From positions 2,388,001 through 2,452,000 of the forward strand of contig NZ_CP147737.1 of assembly GCF_037265215.1 (NCBI RefSeq): a DNA stretch of 64,000 nucleotides. The letters are read 5' to 3'. The translations under genes and the position numbers were made by a program. This stretch comes from Xenorhabdus griffiniae. GTDB lineage: Bacteria; Pseudomonadota; Gammaproteobacteria; Enterobacterales; Enterobacteriaceae. This document shows, piece after piece, positions 58,851-64,000 of the stretch (positions within the stretch are counted from its first letter, which is position 1; each line of letters starts with the position of its first letter). The notes beneath the pieces were generated by a model. It was not told where the DNA came from and ran no database searches. It saw only the letters and a list, made by a program, of their open reading frames with translations.

Positions 58851-58867
58851 GGCTGGGATCTTTGAAG

Positions 58868-59071
58868 TCAAAGCCATCTAGAACGGTATGCTAACCAAAT
58901 AATTGCGCCGCCAGCTCCACCGAGAGTACTTCCCATTTTAAAACCTTTTATCCAATCGAGCTGATAAATATTTTTATCAGTCAAAATCCATTCCAGTGCT
59001 ATAAGACCAAATGAGCATGTTAACCCATACGCAAGTATCAACAAGATCAAAGTAATTAAAGGACGTTTCAT
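58868..59071 (-). CDS. Putative immunity protein C (small two-helix membrane protein)
   Basis: 67 residues: MKRPLITLILLILAYGLTCS, LEWILTDKNIYQLDWIKG, then GSTLGGAGGAIIWLAYRSRWL. The ATG overlaps the stop of the large haemagglutinin gene by one base (TAATG). It is the direct partner of the toxin end encoded by that gene. It differs from protein A mainly in the first helix and the Gly-rich segment, although their toxin modules are almost the same. Confidence 0.7.
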   Translation of the reverse strand: MKRPLITLILLILAYGLTCSFGLIALEWILTDKNIYQLDWIKGFKMGSTLGGAGGAIIWLAYRSRWL

Positions 59072-62000
59072 TATCTTTCATCCTTATTATTTACTTTGTC
59101 GTTAGTCATGCTATTGCTGATATTATTACCACGTATTGTTTGACCATTTGTGATATTACTGTTTACTTCAGCCCCACTAGCTTCTAAGAAAATAGAACCC
59201 AAAAATCCTCCAGATATACCAGGAAGCGGACCAAAATTAGCTTCCCCAGATATAAAATTGGAATACACAGGTTTTTCTGCATATTTAAATGCGTCTCGGC
59301 TTGCAGGCATCCCAAAATAATTTTTAATTGCATTGGCTTCTAACTTACGTGTAATTGCAGAGCCAAATCCGTAACCCAATGTTGTACCAAACGCGGCCCC
59401 AACGACTGCCGCCTCTGAGTTCTGACCTGCTACTTGACTACTGAAATAGGCACTACCCGCGTTTAACTGGACATTCGTATGCAATGATCGGCCAGTTCCC
59501 GTCCAACCAGTGAAACCCGCGAGGAATAAGCTCGTATAATCAAATTTATCTCCGGTATTACCGTTGTAAACCTGAACACCAGCATTCGCGCCCATACTCA
59601 GTCCAGTACCTACTACTTTCGCTCCTGCGGATGCATTTGAATTAAATAAAGAACGTCCTCCTGCCACCAAACCAACTACATTCTCGGGTTCAGCAATGAA
59701 AGCACCTGCCCTGTCCCAATTGTCCGTATGCTTGTTACCATATTCCGCATCCTGACTATTGACATAAAGCACCGCATTTTTAACTTCCTCATTATTCAGC
59801 GAACCATACAACCACTTAGGTCTTGATGCCGCCGAGATACCACCATCTATTTTGAGCTTGTCTTCACCCGCTGCACAGACGAGTGAGTTTTCTTCGCAAG
59901 TTTTCCGGTATCGCTCTGAGTTTTCCTTGTGTATCGCTGCATACTTATCAATGACCGGCTGACAATCGCTGCCAGCGGCTTTACAGGCCGTCATTTCTTT
60001 ATCAAACGCACGGGCCTCATCAAAGCTTAAGAAGTTATTCTCAATCGCATTCTTCGCCGCCGACGCCCCGCTCACCCCACCTGCCGTGGAATCCGTTGCC
60101 AGTCCTGCCGCTATCCCTCCTGCCAGTGTAGACAAGTTACTGACTTTTTCCTTCTCATCTGGCGACAATTCACTCAGATTTTTGGCTGGGTAAAGCGCAC
60201 CGGCTATCGCCGAAGCTGCCAGTTCACCACTGACCGCCCCCGTTGCACCCGCCATAGCAGAACCCCCTTTCATCTCAGCAATCACGCCGCCCAAAATCGC
60301 ATGGGCCACCAGATTGGTCGCTTTTTCTTCTGCCGTCAATTGCTCATACGGCTTACCGCCGTAGGTCAACTCCTTGACCGCATTGGCCAGATAAGGCGCC
60401 GCGCCGCCAGCGATGGCGGCTTTAATATCCCCGCCGGCCAGTCCTTGCAGGGCAGTCACGACAGCCGTCACGGCCTGACGCTGACCGCCGCCAACTTCCG
60501 CACCCTGTGCTTTGAGTGCCGCGTCGTAAGCGATTTTATGCGCCCGGTCTGCAATGGATCCCGCTGTAATTTCCCCGTTCTCTTGCCTCAGCTGCGCTTC
60601 GGCTTGCTGTTTCAGGGCCTGCTGCGTTTGCGGGTCTTTCAGTTTTTCCGTGGCGGTTTTTGTCGCTTTAATCGCTTCGTGCGTACTGTAAATATCCAGT
60701 ACCTGGGTGCCGATTTGGGCAATGGCCTGCGCCTGTGCCAACCGCCGCTGCTCTTTTTCCTTGTCAAAAATCGGACTCAGGCCATTGGCGGCGTTATCAG
60801 TATCGCGGCTCAGCTCTGAGACAGCCTGTTGCTGCTTATCGGCATCGCGAATAGTAATTGTGCCCTCACTGACCGCCGCATGTGTCGTTGACGATTTGCT
60901 GTCACTCTTGTTGGTGCCGGCCAGCCTATTCGAGGCCATATTAGACACCAGCTGGCTGCCCACCGCGCCGCCGGTACTGATACCGACACTTTGGTGTTCG
61001 CTCTTGTATTCCGCCTTGTTCTCAATATCACTGAAGCCCAGTGTACCCGTCTCCAGCCGGTTCTTATCCTTATCGGCAGCGCTGGCCATCACTGCGCCGT
61101 CAAGCTGGGTATGTTCGCCGACCTGGATATCAAAGCCGCCCTGGCCGGCAAAAATCCCTGTCTGCTCATTGACAGACTCGAACTGGCTGTGGATTTTGTC
61201 ACGGCTGGCATTGACACTGGCCGAACCACTCATTGAGCCGTAAGTAAAGCTGGCGCCGGCGCTGGCGTTTTCCTGTTTGGCATCATAATTGTCTTTATCC
61301 TGCTCGCTCTGCAAATGCAGATTACGGCCGATATCGGCGGTGACTTTCTCGCCACTGACCTGCGCCCCTTTGAGCGTGGTGTCCTGACCGGATGTCAGGC
61401 TGACCTGATTGCCCGCATCAATCAGTGTTTCAGTATGGGTCACCCCGTCGCCGGTTTCATGGCCTTTGCCCTTGTTGACGCTGGCCGAGAATTTGATGCC
61501 GTAGCCGCCCTGACCGGCGGTCAATCCCACACCGACACTACCGCCTTTGCTGCTGTTTTCACCGCGCGTCGTCTGGGTATTTTCAGCGGACGTGAGCGAA
61601 ATATCTCGTTTTGCTTCCAGAGCGACATCACGGCCCGCTTTCAGGCTGCTGCCTTTGACCCGAATATCGCCGCTGTCCTGCGTCGTGCTGTCCCCGGTGG
61701 CTTTGATACGAATATCCCGCCCGGCATTAAGCTGACTGCCCTGTGACTGTGTCTGCTCTGTGCGGGTTTCTGATTTCGCCGACTGGCTGCCATAGGAAAG
61801 CTGGATACCGATGGTATCGGTCGGTTTTTCCGCGTTGCCGCCCGCCTGATTAATCGCATCGGCTTTCGCGGCGTCGGCCTGACTGCGCTGCCACGCCTGA
61901 TAGCCCTGTGCCCCGGACAGCACCGACTGCGTGCCTTTCAGCGCGTTCAGCCGCCCGTCCCCTTCGGTTCTGGCCTGCTGGGCCGTGCTGACTGCGGTAT

Positions 62001-64000
62001 TGAGCGCACTGCCCACCGCACCGGACAACGCCAGGGTCAGGCCAGACTGTTTCGTCTCAAACGTCTCTGCCCGGCGGCGTTTGTCCTGCCCCGGGTCAAT
62101 CTGCACGCTGTCGCCGGTCAGACTGATATCCTGCCCGGCCACCAAATCGGCCCCGCCGACCTGCACCCGGTTACCTGCCGTGATAGTCACATTGCCCTGA
62201 CTGCTGCCCACCGTGCTGACACTCTGGCTTTGGGTGGTGCCCTCTTCATTAACCTGATGGCGGGTAGACTGACTGCCTATAGTGAAACCTATGCCCCCGC
62301 TGCTGAGCAGCCCGCTCTTCTTCTTCTCTTCCAGTAAATAATGGGACTCGGTTTCGGTGGCCGCAGTAATCGCCACGTTATTGCCTGCCTGCAGGGTCAC
62401 GTCCTTATCCCCGGCAACCGCCGACCCGCTCACGCTCAGGTCGTTACCCGCTGTGAGACTGATACTGTCGCCGCTGAGCAGGGTGCCTTGCTCACGGGTC
62501 ACGCGGTCTTCCTGTACTGTATGGCTGCGGCTTTTTGACAGCACGCCTTTTTTATTCGCACTGGATGCTGAGAATTGAGAGTCACTGTCGGTGGCACTGT
62601 CCAGCGTAATATCTTGTTTCGCTTGCAATGCCAGCGCGCCCTGCTCACTGTGCAGTGTGCTGCCGGTGACCGTGATATCCCCTTCACGCGCCATCACCGA
62701 AACGCCGTCCCGCCCGCTGAAGGTACTGCCCACACTGCGCTCGCTGACCGTCTCCATTTCCCGCTGACTTTTCGTGCTGCCCTCACGCTTGCGCTCACTG
62801 TCCTGATCCGCCACACGCTGACGCACGTCTTTGATGATAACCGCCTGGGCATTCAGACCGAGATGCCCTGACCGGCTGTCAACCTGTGCGCCTGCGGCCG
62901 TCAGGTTTTCGCCCGCCTGAACAGTCACGCCCTGGTCACCGCTCAGGGTACTGAGATGCAGCCGTGCTTCCTCACGCTGGTTACTCACCGACGAGGTTCG
63001 GCTATTGGCTTCCAGCTGCGTGCGGTGGGTGGTACTTTCTGCCAGAATGTTCACGTTGCCGCCGGCCTGCACCCGGGCCGTACCGCCGGCTTTGGCCTGA
63101 CTCCCCTGCAACGTGATATCCTGTCCCGCACGCAGGCTGAGGTTACCCCCGGCATTCAGCGTACTGCCCCGCGCCTGTTGCCACTCGCCGCTGACGGTCG
63201 CCCTGCGTTTTCCGGCCTCTTCCATGCCATCACGGGTGCGGTTACCCATGGCCCCGGCGATGATTTCAACGTTGCCCGTTGTGGTCCTTCTGGCGGCCGC
63301 AATCTCCAGATTATTGCGGGCATTCAGACTGAGGTGACGGGTGGCCTCCAGCTTCGCGCCGCGCAGCTGGATATCCCCCCCGCTGAGGCTGAGCTCACGG
63401 GCACTCATGGATGCCTGGCGCAGGGCATCCTGCAGATGGGTGCTTAAGGTCAGGCTGTCCGCTTGTACGTCAATACTGTCTGCGCGGATATCCCCGCCCT
63501 GGTGCAGAAACTGCCCCGCGTCAATGTTCAGTGCCCGCTCGGCAAACAGGTTACCGGCGTTAGTGAGACTGTTTGCTGACAGTTGCAGGGTACCCCCGCC
63601 AATCAGGGCACCCTGGCCGGTCAGCCGCAGCGTAGTATTGGCCAGGTAGACCTTGGGGGTCCATACCGTCTGCGGGCCACTGGCAGTCTCAACCGTCTCG
63701 CTCACCAGCCAGACGATATCCTGCTGCAACGCCGCGATCTGGGCCGGCGTCAGTGCCACGCCCGGCACCAACTGAAAGTCGTTGGCCACCTTCGTCCCAT
63801 TGTTCATCAGGGTCTGGTACTGCGCCATCGCATCTTCACCGCGCACGGAAGGCCGCCCCGTCAGCTTGAGTATCTGCTCACGCACCAGCCGTTGTTCATA
63901 GAAGCCATCACCCAGCCGTTTATGTACCTGCGCCGGATCATACCCTACCCGCTGCAACAGGTAATCGCTGCTGATAAACCGGGTCCGGCTGGTAAAGCGT
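59071..64000 (-). CDS. CdiA-like filamentous haemagglutinin/toxin, 3' part (5' end outside window)
   Basis: 1642 codons are visible, open to the right edge. Near the edge the sequence RFISSDYLLQRVGYDPAQVH and KRLGDGFYEQRLVREQIL is typical of CdiA/haemagglutinins before the FHA-2 repeats. Then come haemagglutinin repeats rich in Asn, Gly and Ala (LSLNARNNLEIAAARRTTTG, many DI.LTGDSV and QAGNNVAI units) and the pretoxin region (LSRDTDNAANGLSPIFDKEK, AHAILGGVIAEMKGGSAMAG). IENN at 60034-60045 replaces the usual VENN. A ~320-residue toxin C-terminus follows. It would be exported by a TpsB (CdiB) partner, which is not in the window, and deliver its C-terminus into neighbouring cells. GC content is much higher than in the housekeeping part. 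Confidence 0.88.
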   Translation of the reverse strand, partial: RFTSRTRFISSDYLLQRVGYDPAQVHKRLGDGFYEQRLVREQILKLTGRPSVRGEDAMAQYQTLMNNGTKVANDFQLVPGVALTPAQIAALQQDIVWLVSETVETASGPQTVWTPKVYLANTTLRLTGQGALIGGGTLQLSANSLTNAGNLFAERALNIDAGQFLHQGGDIRADSIDVQADSLTLSTHLQDALRQASMSARELSLSGGDIQLRGAKLEATRHLSLNARNNLEIAAARRTTTGNVEIIAGAMGNRTRDGMEEAGKRRATVSGEWQQARGSTLNAGGNLSLRAGQDITLQGSQAKAGGTARVQAGGNVNILAESTTHRTQLEANSRTSSVSNQREEARLHLSTLSGDQGVTVQAGENLTAAGAQVDSRSGHLGLNAQAVIIKDVRQRVADQDSERKREGSTKSQREMETVSERSVGSTFSGRDGVSVMAREGDITVTGSTLHSEQGALALQAKQDITLDSATDSDSQFSASSANKKGVLSKSRSHTVQEDRVTREQGTLLSGDSISLTAGNDLSVSGSAVAGDKDVTLQAGNNVAITAATETESHYLLEEKKKSGLLSSGGIGFTIGSQSTRHQVNEEGTTQSQSVSTVGSSQGNVTITAGNRVQVGGADLVAGQDISLTGDSVQIDPGQDKRRRAETFETKQSGLTLALSGAVGSALNTAVSTAQQARTEGDGRLNALKGTQSVLSGAQGYQAWQRSQADAAKADAINQAGGNAEKPTDTIGIQLSYGSQSAKSETRTEQTQSQGSQLNAGRDIRIKATGDSTTQDSGDIRVKGSSLKAGRDVALEAKRDISLTSAENTQTTRGENSSKGGSVGVGLTAGQGGYGIKFSASVNKGKGHETGDGVTHTETLIDAGNQVSLTSGQDTTLKGAQVSGEKVTADIGRNLHLQSEQDKDNYDAKQENASAGASFTYGSMSGSASVNASRDKIHSQFESVNEQTGIFAGQGGFDIQVGEHTQLDGAVMASAADKDKNRLETGTLGFSDIENKAEYKSEHQSVGISTGGAVGSQLVSNMASNRLAGTNKSDSKSSTTHAAVSEGTITIRDADKQQQAVSELSRDTDNAANGLSPIFDKEKEQRRLAQAQAIAQIGTQVLDIYSTHEAIKATKTATEKLKDPQTQQALKQQAEAQLRQENGEITAGSIADRAHKIAYDAALKAQGAEVGGGQRQAVTAVVTALQGLAGGDIKAAIAGGAAPYLANAVKELTYGGKPYEQLTAEEKATNLVAHAILGGVIAEMKGGSAMAGATGAVSGELAASAIAGALYPAKNLSELSPDEKEKVSNLSTLAGGIAAGLATDSTAGGVSGASAAKNAIENNFLSFDEARAFDKEMTACKAAGSDCQPVIDKYAAIHKENSERYRKTCEENSLVCAAGEDKLKIDGGISAASRPKWLYGSLNNEEVKNAVLYVNSQDAEYGNKHTDNWDRAGAFIAEPENVVGLVAGGRSLFNSNASAGAKVVGTGLSMGANAGVQVYNGNTGDKFDYTSLFLAGFTGWTGTGRSLHTNVQLNAGSAYFSSQVAGQNSEAAVVGAAFGTTLGYGFGSAITRKLEANAIKNYFGMPASRDAFKYAEKPVYSNFISGEANFGPLPGISGGFLGSIFLEASGAEVNSNITNGQTIRGNNISNSMTNDKVNNKDER

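Noticed and set aside
60301..61243. Long plus-strand frames opposite the haemagglutinin gene
   Set aside because: Shadow frames caused by high GC in the minus-strand gene. The sense strand has clear haemagglutinin and pretoxin motifs.

Overview
The window reads as chromosome of an enterobacterium of the Xenorhabdus/Photorhabdus type (Morganellaceae). The evidence is core-gene order shared with E. coli (trp-ompW-yciCBA-tonB, cls-opp-adhE-tdk-hns, galU-ychJ-purU-tRNA-Tyr, xthA, topB-selD-ydjA-sppA-ansA-pncA, yeaC-msrB-gapA-yeaD, dadX-dadA, fadR-nhaB-dsbB), AT-rich spacers, scattered 105-bp ERIC-like palindromes, a type I-E CRISPR repeat and a large two-partner-secretion toxin locus. Genus is inferred from general resemblance; no marker gene proves it. 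|| 1-13800: end of the trp operon, the ompW-yciC-yciB-yciA block with a SulP transporter, tonB, yciY, clsA and yciU. Between yciA and tonB lies a ~2.7-kb insert with phage tail-fibre debris and a DUF2846-type lipoprotein gene. It is bounded by a 25-bp direct repeat of the yciA 3' end, as if an element had integrated there and replaced the end of the gene. 13800-33700: the oligopeptide permease operon with two tandem oppA genes, adhE, tdk, hns, a UDP-sugar cluster (galU-ugd-epimerase), ychJ, purU, tRNA-Tyr with a tyrT-like stringent promoter, and an orphan LysR regulator. 34300-52400: housekeeping genes for DNA repair and topology, selenium, asparagine, NAD, D-alanine, fatty-acid regulation, Na+/H+ antiport and disulfide formation. 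|| 52400-64000 is the accessory end. After dsbB there is an AT-rich leader, one intact type I-E CRISPR repeat, a single 32-nt spacer and a second degenerate repeat that appears to be split by an IS110/IS1111-family element: joining the two flanks restores a 29-nt repeat. No cas genes are present. Beyond it, on the minus strand, lies the 3' part of a CdiA-like filamentous haemagglutinin (its start is off the right edge) followed by displaced cassettes. Three times a VENN-type toxin C-terminus is followed, with start-stop overlap, by a 67-residue two-helix membrane protein, most simply a cognate immunity protein. Cassettes A and C are almost identical except for the last ~45 residues of the toxin and the immunity gene. 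Cassette B is a diverged relative. Between them lie remnants of IS982 and IS66 elements, haemagglutinin repeat fragments and a piece of a fourth, different toxin. || Working picture: a contact-dependent inhibition locus that has accumulated orphan toxin/immunity cassettes by recombination and been rearranged by insertion sequences, next to a stand-alone CRISPR unit.
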